DNA of 64,000 bases, from NCBI GenBank assembly GCA_025716815.1, contig JAIXMN010000008.1, forward strand, positions 930,001 through 994,000, written 5' to 3'. A program made the position numbers and the translations under genes. Origin of the DNA: Dichotomocladium elegans (taxonomy: Eukaryota > Mucoromycota > Mucoromycetes > Mucorales > Lichtheimiaceae). The notes under the pieces are model-generated. The model saw only the letters and a list, made by a program, of their open reading frames with translations, had not been told where the DNA came from and searched no databases. Of the stretch, positions 46,880 to 59,281 are shown piece after piece; the stretch's first letter is position 1; each line of letters opens with the position of its first letter.

Positions 46880-48670
46880 AACATAGATATCCAAAAAGGA
46901 TATCTATGATGGAATACGTATCACCCACGCAAGAAACGCTCGCGCGCTCTCAACTGATACGCCGTGTATTTGCACTTTTCCGTGAGGCTATCAGAGTGCT
47001 ACGCATCGATTAGACCTTTTTCCTGATGTTTGCGCAGACAATCTCTCATGTCAAAAGACATATGTGACGTTGCAAAACAAGCAACGAGAAATATTATGTA
47101 TGTATGTGTTTTCTCAGTATATTTGCTATCATGCAGGATACCTGCGTAATCTATCTTGCAACGATAACTATTGATAAGACCGAGGATGTCTCTGAATACT
47201 TTTATTTTCAATCAAGTTCGCGTCATGCCGGTCATGCATATCACGTCATTAGTAGATAGTATTTGCGGTTCAATAGAGGCAATTTATGCATGTAACAAAC
47301 TGGTGAACATACAACGAAATGATGATGTTAGCAGATCGAGCCTATTTGTTGTCACATAGCAGGTTGTATTGCTTACATGATGCTCTCTTCCTACCCCGGC
47401 TAAACCTATAGGGTGCCTCCCTCCCATTCATCGAATGGAGAATGGCCCAAGTATCTTGCTTATCGCATCCCAACCCTGCGATAACAGGGCTGGAGAGTTC
47501 TTTATGGGGGAATTGCAGGAGTCAGCCTTTGCTAGCAATTCACTCTGACTTATTGAGCCTTCTGCTAAGCATTCTTTCGGGTTTATTATTAACAGAGAAA
47601 TCATGAGTCCTCATATTGCGATTTACTTGGAATAGTGTTAAATCTCCTTCCCCTCCCAACAGGTTGCCACCGAAAAGTCCCACCAGCAGTCTCTGCCTTC
47701 ATCAAGAAACAAGTTGAACAGCGTATGATTAGATCAATATCAAGCATATGCTACTGATGAGTGAAGTCCCGCACCACCCCCAAGTGCAGCACAGTATAGT
47801 ATTACGCAATGAGGACATTCCTGCGTTGGAACTCTCGTCCGCCGTCTTCAATGGAGAAAAGCCTTTGTTTGTGGGATGTGAACATGGTGGCTGACAATGA
47901 TCCTATGAACAAAGCACGTAATGAGAAATCATTGATGCACAAAGAAGCATGTCCGCACTGCTGACAATGATGCGTTCTGAGGCACGCAGTGATCTCGATA
48001 CCTTTCTTGAGGTCAGGATAACGATGATGTAGCCATCAGCGGCTGGCGGCAAGCAAACATTTGCGATGTCGAGCAAGTTCTTAGGCTACTCCACCGCTAA
48101 ACTATATTCATGGCCGGGGAAACTTCAATAGAAAAAAAAAAGGAAGGCTTCCCACGCTGAGAAGCAAAGAATAACATCCATCGACTTTTGAGTAACCTTG
48201 GAGACGGAATAATTTGAACAAAGCAAGGTGTGCAATGCGTATGCTTGAGGGGTGGGTTACTTGCATAGATAAGATGGTTTGCTTTATTCCCTTTGAAAGT
48301 ATATCAACAGGCAGTAGAGTTGCGAAAATAAGAATATCTTTTATCTATTTGTTATATGGTGGGGGTGGGCGATCTGGGTTAGTAACGGTGTTGCTTGCGC
48401 ATGTGTTCGTAAATACGTTCTTAAAGATAAATGGAAGATGACAACGGTACAATGGCATGAGGAGCATAACAATAAAATACACACGCTTCTTTCTATATAC
48501 CATCATGTTGGGAGACACTAGAAGATGGAAGGATGGAAGGAAAGGATGCATAGATGAAAGGACACATGAATGACACAGACGAACGGTGTAGTCGGACAAT
48601 GCGAATGTTTGATCTGAAGTGTGGGTATCGTTTTTGATTGGCTTGTTTATGCGTCGATGGGACAGGTTAA
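46880..48670. other. Non-coding interval
   Basis: AT-rich. About 47100-47200 matches a piece of the family A transposon leader (CTGCGTA...CTTGCAACGATAACT). Nothing else is recognised. Confidence 0.4.
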
Positions 48671-48671
48671 A

Positions 48672-48775
48672 TTAGCGAGGGCGATGTCGCTTTGGGCAGT
48701 TCCAGGCAATGTGTCCTTCGTTGCCGCAAAAGGAGCAGGCTGAAGAATTGTTATCTACCGGCAGTGATGGCTGCA
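48672..48775 (-). CDS. CCHC zinc-knuckle exon, partial gene
   Basis: A short minus-strand coding end reading DNNSSACSFCGNEGHIAWNC, followed by PKRHRPR and a stop. The spacing C-x2-C-x4-H-x4-C is a perfect retroviral-type zinc knuckle, which binds single-stranded nucleic acid. The upstream side is a poly-A run and then ATGCAG, which can be an ATG with a short protein (about 34 residues) or a splice acceptor. A possible upstream exon ends near 49012 at a GTCAGT donor. It may be a small cellular gene or a gag remnant. No LTR is nearby. Confidence 0.4.
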
Positions 48776-48914
48776 TCTTTTTTTTTTTTGGATCGTGGCC
48801 GTGAAAAGATTGAAAAAGGAAACTTGACTGTGGAGTAAAAAGAAGCGTAGAGAGCTCTTGGGTATTAAAGAAGAAAGCGAAGACGAAAAGCAAAGGAGAA
48901 AGAGAAAAGAACAA

Positions 48915-49724
48915 AATAAAGAAGATCTTATCTTATCAAGATGGTCTTCGGAGGGAAGCGACAAGTGGGAAGCCTTTTTATATGGAAACAAAAAAAAGTT
49001 TTTTTTACTGACCTGTGTTTGCGGTACTGTACCTGATGGGTACTCAGCTAGGGTTAGATGACTTCCCTCTACCCACACCCCGCCAGCAAATCGGCCCGGC
49101 CAAAACCTTATTGTTTCAAAGCACATCATTCGTCTTCCTTTTCTGTGTGTATGGGGTACCCCGTTTTGCTTGAGAGCAACCCATCCAGCCGGTTCCCACA
49201 TCCGACAGAAAGGAAAGAGGGTTTGTATCCCCCGGCTTCATGCCAAACGTGCGAATAAAGATTTAACAAACAAACAAAGTGGTCGTATCGAGTTACACAG
49301 GTGTACTTAACAGCGTGTCCATGACCTGATGGCGATGGCAACGATGAGAGGTCCTTTGAATCTATTTCTCACGCGGCAGACAAACTGTGTGGGGATGAGT
49401 TGGCCTGTGCACATGAAAATCCATCAAGCATGTACCTTGCGAAACGCCGCCATAGAGTCACCTGCTCAACTGTTTGACGTATCTCTCTTTTTGCCCATCA
49501 CGCTCTCTCTCTCTTTTCTCCATCTCCATGTTTCAAAGTTGACAGGGCACCAGTCTCCTGACTTGTGTCAAAATGGGGGAAAAGCTTATCCCGCACAGAA
49601 AAGAGCAAAGCCCCTTGGGGTATAAGGACCACTTTCCCACACGAACTGAGCTGTGGCACCATCATTGCACTGTTCTCTGAAGAAGGCATTTATTTCCGAA
49701 TGCGGGAGGGGGTTTATGAGCTAC
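48915..49724. other. Intergenic; possible 5' exon of the knuckle gene
   Basis: A minus-strand open frame (49201-48755) contains no recognisable domain. It includes CATCAGGTACAGTACC, which is similar to the block/spacer junction of the 121-base array at 18-21 kb. Confidence 0.35.
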
Positions 49725-51068
49725 TCAAAACGCTATGCTCAAGGAGTCCATGATTTCTTCAAGCATGGTGTTTCCCCCAAGCCGTCGGATCTCCTGCCGA
49801 ACTTCTGCCTCAATCTCGCTCAAGAACTGGCGGCAATAATCAAAGGTGCCTGTTTGTTCTAGCAGCTGGAGTGCGTACTGCTTGATTTCCACAGACCCGC
49901 TTCGTTTCTTAAGAATGCTGAGAAGCTGTCGGCTGCCACCAGAGTCTTGTCGAATCGAATGGATGACCGGGAACGAGAATTTCCCTTCGGTCAAATCTTC
50001 GCAAAACCCCTTGTTATCTGCGTACTGGTCATGTGATTTAATTTCCTCTGGATGCCCTTACGTCCTTTTTATTCTCTTTTACCTGCTGCGACTGCAGGTT
50101 CAAGCAATCGTCCCGTACTTGGAAATGGATACCAATCTTGCTTACCAAATCTGTGTACTTGCTGTTGAGACAAAGTCAGTTCACTCCCGCGAATAATGCA
50201 CGGTTATATACTTGCATTGTCGATTCGCTTGCGGCTTGCATAAGCTTAACAGCCAGGCGTAATAGTCCTCCTGTTTCTATACGTGTATGTGCATTAAAAT
50301 CAGTCAACTGGTGTGACGAACGATGTGTGTATTTCATGTTGATACTTACTATTGTTGACCATTTCAATAAACTCATCTTCTGAGGGACAAATGGCTGTGT
50401 CGCGCCAATAGAGCTCCATGCCTACATGCCTGGGTGAGTTGAGACGTTATAATAGAGGAAGATAACATGGTGTGTATACCTTGACCACGGTGCAAGTTCA
50501 AGAGCTCCTCTAGTGGGTTAGATATGCAATCAGGAGACACATCTTCTTTTTCATTGACTCTCTCTCTTTTCTCTTTACCCGTGTAAATCGTGATCATCTC
50601 GGGGTTTTTGAGCTTGCATAATTCCTCGAGGGCTTGGAAATAGACATAATTTGCACAATTAATCGTTTGGGGAATGCCATAGAGATGGTGTGCGGCCGGC
50701 ACGCCGCGACGAAGGATGGATCCGTCTTCCACATCATCGATTCTGTTTTTTACATTCGGATCTCTTTTAGTGTGGGAATCAGAAGGAATGACAACTAGTT
50801 AGGCACTTGCAGTAAGCTGGCGCTGTGGAGCATCCCGATCACCTTGGTGATCACCTTTAGGCTATCCGGAGGCACCTGGAGCCATACGTTGAATGCGGTA
50901 ATCATCTTGGTCCGAACGTCCTTGCCTGGATGTTCGCATAGGTACTCGTATGGCTCGAGGAGAATCTGATTGGGAAAAACCCAACATGACATAGTTCAAG
51001 TTCTTATCTGTTCTTGCTGCAGCTTCGAAACACGGCGTTCTTCATACCTGTTCTTGAGACTTGCTCAT
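49725..51068 (-). CDS. carG: Geranylgeranyl diphosphate synthase
   Basis: Condenses FPP and IPP to C20 GGPP for carotenoids, trisporoid signals and protein prenylation. Minus-strand exons 51068-51048, 50965-50811, 50742-50480, 50421-50350, 50276-50212, 50157-50083 and 50024-49725 give 316 residues, the usual fungal length. The first aspartate-rich motif is [15 protein letters not shown], the second is [10 protein letters not shown]. The C-terminus has [17 protein letters not shown]. The tiny first exon encodes MSKSQEQ. The intron before DDVED starts GCAAGT, a GC-AG intron. The motif DDxxN at the second site fits the fungal GGPP synthase subtype. The symbol follows the Mucor gene, but a paralogue cannot be excluded. 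Confidence 0.93.
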
Positions 51069-51839
51069 CAATGTTGATATACCGGTTGCTACAGATCGGC
51101 TCGCATGCAAAGTGGTTCCTTGAATCGAGGGACCGTCGCTATTCGTGAGGCTGGCGACGCTAGGAGAAAAAACAGCCCTGGCGCTTTGAGACCTGGTGGT
51201 TGTCATAATGAAAAGAGAAGCAAAATCCGTGCTTGCTGGAAGAACACAGACGCTGCCTTTGAATGCAGTCCCTTATATATCTTATCCTATCCTTAATATA
51301 AGGCCTAAACACTCATCTCCTATCTGTATTTCATTGTTTTGTCCTTAAAATCACTTTATTTGCCGTGCTTTCTGCCCGCAGAGCGCTGTCCATCCAATTG
51401 TCAGCAATAGTGTCTTTACGATCTATAAGCCCGGAGGGTGTCCGGGAAGTTGGTGAAATGGCTTGATGCTCGCGCTGGTCTATCGCGGTGGCGGTGGTGA
51501 TGCAATGTTGGTGCCTTGCTGTGAATGAGGAAGGGAGTCGCTCTTCTGCATTGATTGCCCCAACACCACCGATTTCATTGTGCATATTATGGTCGGAAAA
51601 GCGCGGTAGTTGCTCCCTCTAACCCCTTCCCATTGCCATCTGTTCTTTTTCGGACTTGTATGCATGGGTGGGTTGGACGGCCATAGTGATCTAGTCATGC
51701 ATGAGTGGGGTTCCTTTCCTTCGCTTTCCTCTCTGCTGAGTTTACCGTTTGAGGCGATTACGGATTGGGGAACGCTTCACCTCCTTTTTCCTTCCCTTCT
51801 TCGTTGGGATACTGAAACCTTATATATTTATACATACAC
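51069..51839. promoter_or_regulatory. Shared divergent upstream region of GGPP synthase and UBA2
   Basis: A 771-base gap between two divergent genes. The UBA2 start is preceded by an AT-rich TATATATTTATAC tract only 6-20 bases away, so it is likely leader rather than promoter. No operator-like motif is recognised. Confidence 0.4.
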
Positions 51840-54314
51840 ATGGGCCGCGACGGGTATAATGTTCGCATTCTAGGCCAGGCCCTATACGACAAGGTGGCTT
51901 CCAGCCGTATCCTATTGGTTGGAGCCGGTGGCATTGGCTGTGAATTGTTAAAGAATCTCGTCCTGTCAGGATTCAAACATATCAAAGTGGCAAGTGAACA
52001 AAAAGAAACAGCAAGCGTCTATTGCAAGTGCTTCATTCACGCGAGAGCCTTCGTGTCTCTGTGCAAGTGTGTGTATGCGTGCTAATGTCCTGTTTAAACA
52101 CACTTTCACCAGATTGATCTTGACACGATTGACATCTCTAACCTCAATCGACAATTTCTTTTTCAACGGCAACACGTGAAGAAGTCAAAAGCACACGTAA
52201 GGAATGGACTCAACCGTCAAAAGCTCCAAAGACGCTCACTGCCTGTGTGCTTCAGGTTGCAAAAGAATCGGCACTCAGGTTTAACCCTGATGTTGATATT
52301 GAATCGTTTCAGGCCAACATTATGGATCCCGAACTCAATGTGGCGTGGTTTTCCAAGTTCGATCTCGTCTTTAACGCACTCGATAATTTAGGTAAGCAGA
52401 AAGAAAAGTAAAAAAAGGAGGGGAGAGAAGAACGAAACCAAACGACATTGACTGCAATTCTTTATTTCGGTCTCTGACTCTCTGAACGGATGTGTGCAAT
52501 AGAGGCACGAAGGCATGTCAACCAAATGTGCCTAATAGCACGTGTTCCATTAGTTGAATCAGGCACAACAGGTTATCTTGGTCAGGCCTATGTGATTCAA
52601 AAGGATGTAACCGAATGCTTCGACTGTCAACCCAAGGCAACACCGAAAACATATCCAATTTGCACCATTCGTAGTACACCTAGCCAGCCAATCCATTGTA
52701 TTGTCTGGGCCAAGAGCTATCTATTCAAGTGAGTAGACTCAAGCTACCCTCCATTTATCTTCGGTGTCTCACCAAGTCATACACATTTACAGTCAACTTT
52801 ATGGCAATGCGGAAGAAGAAGAGGAAGAACCCCAAGAGTCGGATAAGGAAAATGTAGAGGAGCTGGCTGCGCTGGCAAGAGAAACAGAAGAATTGAAGAA
52901 AATCAAATTATCCATGGGCACCGATGCATATCCTCGTCAGGTGTTTAAGAAGGTCTTTACAACCGATATACAACGTCTGCTGAGCATGGAGGATATGTGG
53001 AAAAATCGAGACCGAAAGCCAATCCCGCTGCAGTACGATGTGCTCGAGGCAGCGCTTGCTGAAAGAAGCGAGAATACGGAATCCTCGCAGTCTGGCAGTG
53101 AGATCAAGGATCAAAAGCTGTGGGATCTGAACAAGTGCTTCGAGGTATTCAATGATAGGTATGTAGACTTTCGCCCCTCTGGGAAGAGGATAAGAAAGGA
53201 AAACTAGAATACTGTTATATGTAGTGTAATCCGGCTGTCCAAACGTGCCATGTCAGAGGGGATTTTGTCGTTTGACAAGGATGATGATGATGCGATGGAC
53301 TTTGTGACAGCTACAGCCAATCTGAGAGCACATGTGTTCGGGATCCCACAAAAAACACGATTTGAGGTGAAATGTAAGAGCTTCTTGGGCTTGATAACCA
53401 TGGCATGTAAGAGTGTTAATAATATTGACTGGATGCTCTCTTTAGCCATGGCAGGAAATATCATCCCTGCAATTGCCACAACCAATGCCATTATTGCAGG
53501 TGTGGCTGTCATGAAAGGTTTTGCTGTTCTTCGTGGCGATGTGGGATCGATCAAGCGGGTAATTAGATGGGAACGGCCTTATTTTCTATTTATTGAGACT
53601 GCAAATAATGTAGACCTATCTCAAGACGGTTTCAAGGCGCCCTTATCTCTTGTTACCCGAAACATCGTCGAGACCTAATCCGGACTGCGATGTTTGCAGC
53701 GCATCCAATGCCCGCGTGGTCGTAGACGTAGACCAGGCAAAGCTATCGGATATCATCAATACGATAGTTGTGGGTAAGATGGGAATGGATGTTGAGGGCG
53801 TATCCATCATGGACAAGAACAGGTAATACATCAACATGGCTTACTGGCTTTTGTATCATCTGCATTCATGAGAACTGGACTTGGTTAGGTTGATCTATGA
53901 TATGGATTTGGAGGAGAATCTCAAACTTCCTCTTTCCCAACTGCTGATCCGCGACGGTACCATTCTGCGAGTGATCTCTGATGAGGATGGCCAGATTGAT
54001 CTGGTGATCCAAGCAAAGTACGTATCCGTGCCTTCTTGTGACGCATGGGAGTGTGCGCGTCTGCCGACTGCAGCGAGCTGACTAACATTATATCAATGAA
54101 TAATAGATCAGGCACGTCAGGGGTTGAGCTTGTGGATGAACCTCTTCCGGTGAAAAAGGTGACAAAACCACATAACGGAGATGCTGTTCATGCTGGTCAG
54201 AAACGACAGCAGGAAATCGATGACGGTGACAATGATATGGTATCTAAACGACCCAGATCGGATGACATAATCGAAGTACTTGGGGATGATGAGGATCTTA
54301 TAATGATGAATTAA
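51840..54314 (+). CDS. UBA2: SUMO-activating enzyme subunit UBA2
   Basis: Catalytic half of the nuclear SUMO E1, acting with AOS1. Exons 51840-51989, 52113-52196, 52256-52391, 52503-52728, 52793-53158, 53225-53373, 53446-53558, 53614-53822, 53889-54017 and 54107-54314 give 589 residues. The adenylation loop is [16 protein letters not shown]. The active-site cysteine lies in [20 protein letters not shown] second conserved block is [20 protein letters not shown]. Zinc-binding cysteines include PNPDCDVC. The ubiquitin-fold and acidic tail end [13 protein letters not shown]. The first intron starts GCAAGT directly after the valine codon, a GC-AG intron. The exon 8 start at 53614 was chosen because its frame gives the expected sequence. 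Confidence 0.95.
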
Positions 54315-56136
54315 AAGAACTATTCGTTGGTATGCAGTTGACGGGTTGTGCCTTTTCTAGTCTGCTGGCTCGATCAGAGCGGCGGAGGAATTTGAAATGC
54401 CACGTGGCCTCTGGCGTCGAGTTGGGCAACTCCTATATTTCCGGGCTTCAGAACTACTCTACAGCAAGAAAAGAATCAATTTGCTCATATCTGGAAGAAG
54501 AGAGACCAGTCGTCGCTTCATAGGACGAATCATGGACTCAGAATTCGCATCCGCATTATTGTCTCTATCCATTAAGCCCAAGAGATTATGTACATGGCTG
54601 CAGAGGGAACATATGAACATGAAATATGCCCATGGCTCACACATGTCTTTTACGCACATGTTTCAATGTCCAGAACCTCGACAAAGGAAATAACTGCAAT
54701 GCGTACGTGCGCGCGTGCGTGCGTGTTTGTGACTGGGGGGATAGAATGCCCTCGTAGTAATAATGCTGGCTTAGTCCTTGTTTTTCTCGGAAGTTGAATT
54801 AGCGTGGAAATGGGTACCCTATCCTTCTCTCTGGTGGAACACAGACATACTATAAAGGTGTGGGGCTCTGACGAAGCTAGCTTCTTTATTTTTATTTCTA
54901 AAGAAAAAATATGGTGCATGCACCTAATCCTATTCACTGATCACTAGTATGGATGCATAGAATGACACAACGCGAAAAAAGAATGAATGACGGTAGGTAG
55001 ATAGTTTGGGGGTGGCATCGCGCAGAGAGAGTTGCATGCGGTTATGTGGAAGGGAACACCCCCTCCCAACATACCCCACGAAAAGCAGTCCAGATTGCTA
55101 CTTTAATTAAGTCCGATCTTTAGATGTGTGGCGCTGCAAGCGAAGAGATAAAATGGAATTTGGGGGGGGGATGTGAAGGGATGTGATGGAGAGGTGATGG
55201 TTGTGAAGATGAAAGAAAGGTATGCATAGTCACTACGCCAAGATAGTAACCATCTTGTCTATCACTCGTTTCCTAGGTCATTGGTTTGCTTCCGAGGAAC
55301 AAGGGCGCGTATGCGCACTCCTTGTTTGTGATGAGGACCTATTTCCACGCGACCTTGTTTTTCTTTGTAATCCGTGCCTCCGTAGAAACCTACCAATGTC
55401 ACACGATGTGGCATTTTCTCTGGCGGCGGCGGCCCAAAAACCAAAAGATATGGGGCATGTCTGGGGGGAGATAGATGAGGAGGAGAGAAAGGGAAAAGCC
55501 CTGATGGGAGCTTGCATGGCAAGGCTGATATCGATCCAGGCATTTTCTCTTACTGTTTGCTTATACAGCACCGGAGTTGATACAGCTGCATTCAGCGGCA
55601 TAAGCGGCTGCGGCAATAAGTATAGAGGCGAATGATATTGCCTTTGTCGCTGTGTAGCAAAGCAAAGGAATCAAGATTAGGCAAAAGGTCACTGTTTAAG
55701 CAATTCATGCTCTGTTTGAGTTGATCCACGCTGCCGAATTTCGTCATAAAAATAGGTCAACTGATGCTTGGGAGCTGTGTGCTTTATGTGGGGTGGGAAA
55801 TATTTAAGCCAGAAGGGAACAAGAAGTGTGGGGTGGGACAATTACGGTTTAACAGATTGCCGATTGGTTCACTTTGGGTGTGGGGGTGTGGGGGTTGGAG
55901 AGTAGACATAACAGCAAAAGAAAGCCCACGGTAGTCCTTGGGCGGGAAAGACAGACCACATGAGCGCTCGCCCTTTCCCTTCCTTGCTTATTGAAGCAAC
56001 CCATTTAGGTCGTGTTGTGCGACGTACGCAGACCCGAACGCACACGCACACGCGCCCTTGCTGTTAGCTGCTCAATCACAGCCCCTACTTATCTCTCTCT
56101 TCCTTTATAAACACCCTGTCCTCCAATCACCCGTCC
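54315..56136. other. Intergenic between UBA2 and the CSL gene
   Basis: 1.8 kb without a supported gene. A GTGCGCGC-type short repeat lies at about 54708-54728. A 137-codon frame (plus) and a 112-codon frame (minus) overlap at 55222-55635; neither shows a family motif. The last 100 bases are CT-rich and are the likely leader of the CSL gene. Confidence 0.45.
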
Positions 56137-56169
56137 ATGTTCCTCTTTTCCTTTTTCAATCTTTCTCAG

Positions 56170-57833
56170 ATGGCATCTTCTCCCACCCTCTCCCCTTCCA
56201 GAAAACGCAAGTTTGCTGACCTCCAAGACCATCCGCAAGCCGAGTCGTTATCCCTGGACGATCATCAACACCTCTTGCGTCTTCTTAATGCACCTCTCCA
56301 TCAGGATCCTTCCTGGATCAGTGCCATGGATGGTCTTGACTTCCTCGCTCCTCCGTCATCCATCCTCCCGTCCGCAAGCACGGATGATTGCTGGTCTTTT
56401 CTTCTTGACAACACTGCAGCCGCGGAGGAAGACTTCGTCGCCACGTCGCCATCATCTTCCTTCTCTTCGATGACCACCGCCGCAACTACCTTACCACCGC
56501 CATTACCTGAAGAAGACGAAGCGGCTATCAATGACGTAGCCATCGGTAATGAGTACACTGTCATGATCATGACCGGTCGGGTGGCACAAAAGAGTTACGG
56601 GACCGAGAAACGGTAATGGAACCATTTGGCAACCGTGCGAATTTTAATGGCTGATTCTTCCACACAGCTTTCTTTGCCCGCCACCCACTACGGTGCTCTT
56701 GGGCCCCACCACCAGCGCAACTCACCATCCCGTTTACATCAAAGCCGATGGTGGCCCATCTCAGACTGTGTCATTGGAGCCCACCGCGGAAGGCTATCTG
56801 CAATCCGTGTCCCGCCACCTCCATGTTACCGAGAAGCGAAAACTTATTCGCGTTTCGGTCGATATTCCTCGTCTGGGCACCTTCTACTCCAACCCCATCA
56901 AGGTCATAAGCAAGCCCTCGAAAAAACGCCAGAGCAGCATGAAACACCTTGAACGTACTGTATACCTTCTGTCTCTTTCAATTATGCATGCGTATTTTTT
57001 ACTTATCTCACTCCCTTATCTCTCTCTCTTTCTCTCTAGTGTGCATTCACCATGGTTCCACAATTGCTCTATTCAACCGGATCCGATCGCAAACTGTATC
57101 GACAAAGTACCTAGGCGTAAACACAGCCAATACCACATGCCTAGACTTTGTTGCTCAGCCGAACGCGTGGGATCCTTTCCTCATCTGGGCCGCAGACGGA
57201 CAAGCTGGACCCCTCCATTATAATCAACGAGTTCATCTCCAGTCCGTCAAAACCGGTCTCCGAAGCCCGGTCTTGATTATTCGCCGAAGTAAGGTGAATG
57301 GGAGCCAAGCCTGTGCCACCGCGATCGGCAATAACGACGACCCAATTTCTCAGATGCACAGGATTGTGCTCGAATTTGCAGAGTCCCCAGGAAGTTTCTT
57401 GGGCTGCGTCAGCGAGCGCGTCCTGGTGGTGCCCATGGAAGCTACAGATGACTCAGTGATTTGGACAGTAATTGGTACCGACTGCACCACCTACCGCTTT
57501 CGAACATTGCCGACCCTCACCAACGCCGAAACAGGGGTAACACCCTTCCCGACCGTACGCCAGGCGGTTGTCGTCGATGACATCCATCGCACACTGAAGC
57601 TCGAGGGCACCCATCTAGGAGATCATCTTCAGGTGTGGCTAGGTGATATTCAGACAACCGAAGTCGAGACAACGCCCGAGGGTGGAATAACATGCCGATT
57701 ACCGACCTCCGACATCTTGCTATCGAGCCCATTGGTGGTAATCGAAGAGGAAAATAATAAATTACCGATCATGTTGGTACGGGCTGCAGACGGTACAATG
57801 TATCAAACAGGCCATTATTATCGGTGGCAGTAA
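56170..57833 (+). CDS. CSL-family (CBF1/Su(H)/Lag-1) transcription factor
   Basis: Fungal CSL protein, a nuclear DNA-binding factor. Exons 56170-56612, 56668-56954 and 57040-57833 give 507 residues. A start 33 bases upstream (56137) is also in frame. The N-terminal 130 residues are acidic and serine-rich. The Rel-like DNA-binding part begins SYGTEKRFLCPPPT across the first junction and continues to ISKPSKKRQSS, the DNA-contacting end. The beta-trefoil part has STIALFNRIRSQTVSTKYLGV, a hallmark of the family. A C-terminal immunoglobulin-like part ends ADGTMYQTGHYYRW. Compare Cbf11/Cbf12 of fission yeast. Fungal members work without Notch. Confidence 0.92.
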
Positions 57834-57985
57834 AAATCAGAAAAGGTATATAGATATAGATATATACTGATATATAGAAAACCAAAGAAATGTATATACT
57901 TCTTTTTTTTTTGTATGTGTGTAAATAAACAAGTAATAAGGTAAATATTTTTGTCATGTATACTGTATATATATATTTGTGTGTG
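57834..57985. other. Convergent 3' ends
   Basis: Short AT-rich gap with TATA-type microsatellite between two convergent genes. Confidence 0.5.
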
Positions 57986-59007
57986 TCAAAAATACTGATA
58001 TGGTTGGTGCTTGTGGGTCGGCGAAGGCGTACGAAAAGTAGAGTATGCACTGGCGTCGCTGTCGGGTCGGCGCAGTGCCTGATTTAAAAGATTATATTTC
58101 GAGAACCGCCGTTCTTTATCCACCACGATAACCGGTGGGTGGATGACTGGGGATTGCGGAATGTCCAGGTGATTCCTGTCACTGTTATTGTTTGTCTGAT
58201 TGGGATGTTGGTTGTATTGCTTGACATTCGGACCCGGCGTGAATGAGCCCCGAGGGCTAATGACCATGGACGGCGTGATGCCTCGACCGCGATCGAACTT
58301 CTTGGGTTTTCTTGACGTGCACCGGCGGAGTATGACAATAAGCAAGATCAGCGCAACCACGCCACCGACGACAATACCTACAATGGCGCCTGTCGAGAGT
58401 ATCACGGGACCCGCACTTTTGCCAACGGCCGCGCTGCTACTGTTGCCTGCGCTGTTCGTGGGCACTACAGTGTCCGTAGCCGGTGCGGATGTTGGCGCGG
58501 GGGCTCCGGTGATGACCACGACAGAAAGAGGGCCCGATGAGGCGGCAGAGGTGCTCGTAGGAACGTCGCTGCCATAGAGGCCCGAGAGGTTTACATCGCC
58601 CAGGTCCCCCGTGAATGACGCTGTAATGGATGGTAGGATAGTGACCGAGCTCGGATTTGCTGGAGAATTAAAATCGGTCAAAAAGTCCATATCTATATTA
58701 TATATATATATATATAATATACCTTGTTCTACAGTTCGAGGAAGGCTGATAAATAGTAGAAGCAAACCGGACAGACCGGATCAGTATGAACCTTTGATTT
58801 GCTTTTCCGAGGATATCCAAACTTACTGAGAAAGGCGTGCCGGAGAGGTTTTTTTCGCCCGCAGATCTTTGGGTGTGAGCATTTGCTTTTCCCCTCCCGG
58901 TCGAGAAACCACACGAAGAAGGTTTTGTATAGAGTTCTCCTCTTGGACTTACGTGCAAGTGCTGGGCCTGCCAGCAATAAAAGTGTCCATGACCAAAGCA
59001 TTGCCAT
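57986..59007 (-). CDS. Single-pass membrane protein with signal peptide
   Basis: Minus-strand exons 59007-58953 and 58692-57986 give 253 residues. Exon 1 encodes almost only a signal peptide (MAMLWSWTLLLLAGPALA). The mature part begins with a serine/threonine/alanine-rich extracellular region of about 100 residues. One transmembrane helix follows, AIVGIVVGGVVALILLIVIL, then RRC and a basic, proline-rich cytoplasmic tail with RGSFTPGP and TPSPTHK. This layout is shared by fungal cell-wall sensors and SKG6-like proteins, but no specific family is visible. The 260-base intron contains a (TA)n run. Confidence 0.75.
58696..58722. repeat. (TA)n microsatellite in an intron
   Basis: A simple TA-rich run just upstream of the splice acceptor in the membrane-protein gene. 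Confidence 0.8.
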
Positions 59008-59281
59008 TGCAATTCAAAAAGGAATGGAAGGAGAAAATAACAAGGCAGAAAATGGACGAAGGAGGAGAAAGAGAGAGAGAGAGAGCACACACACAATGAC
59101 CATGTTGGTTTTGGGGGAGGGAAGTTGCAATGTCGCACAACCACAAATTAACTTGGCAACCAATGCGATTTTTTTTTTGTTGTTTTTGGCAATTTTCAAT
59201 TCTACATCTTCTCTTCCTTTCTCTCTTTCTTTTTTATATTTTTTTCCTAAAAAAAAAAATAAACTTTGCGATTCCAACGTG

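Noticed and set aside
55222..55635. Overlapping frames of 137 (plus) and 112 (minus) codons
   Set aside because: Neither has recognisable domains, and both sit in long UTR-like DNA. A small gene cannot be excluded.
58799..59281. Upstream extension of the Myb frame
   Set aside because: Open by chance over the promoter and first exon of the divergent gene. The composition is not protein-like, so the ATG at 59282 was chosen.
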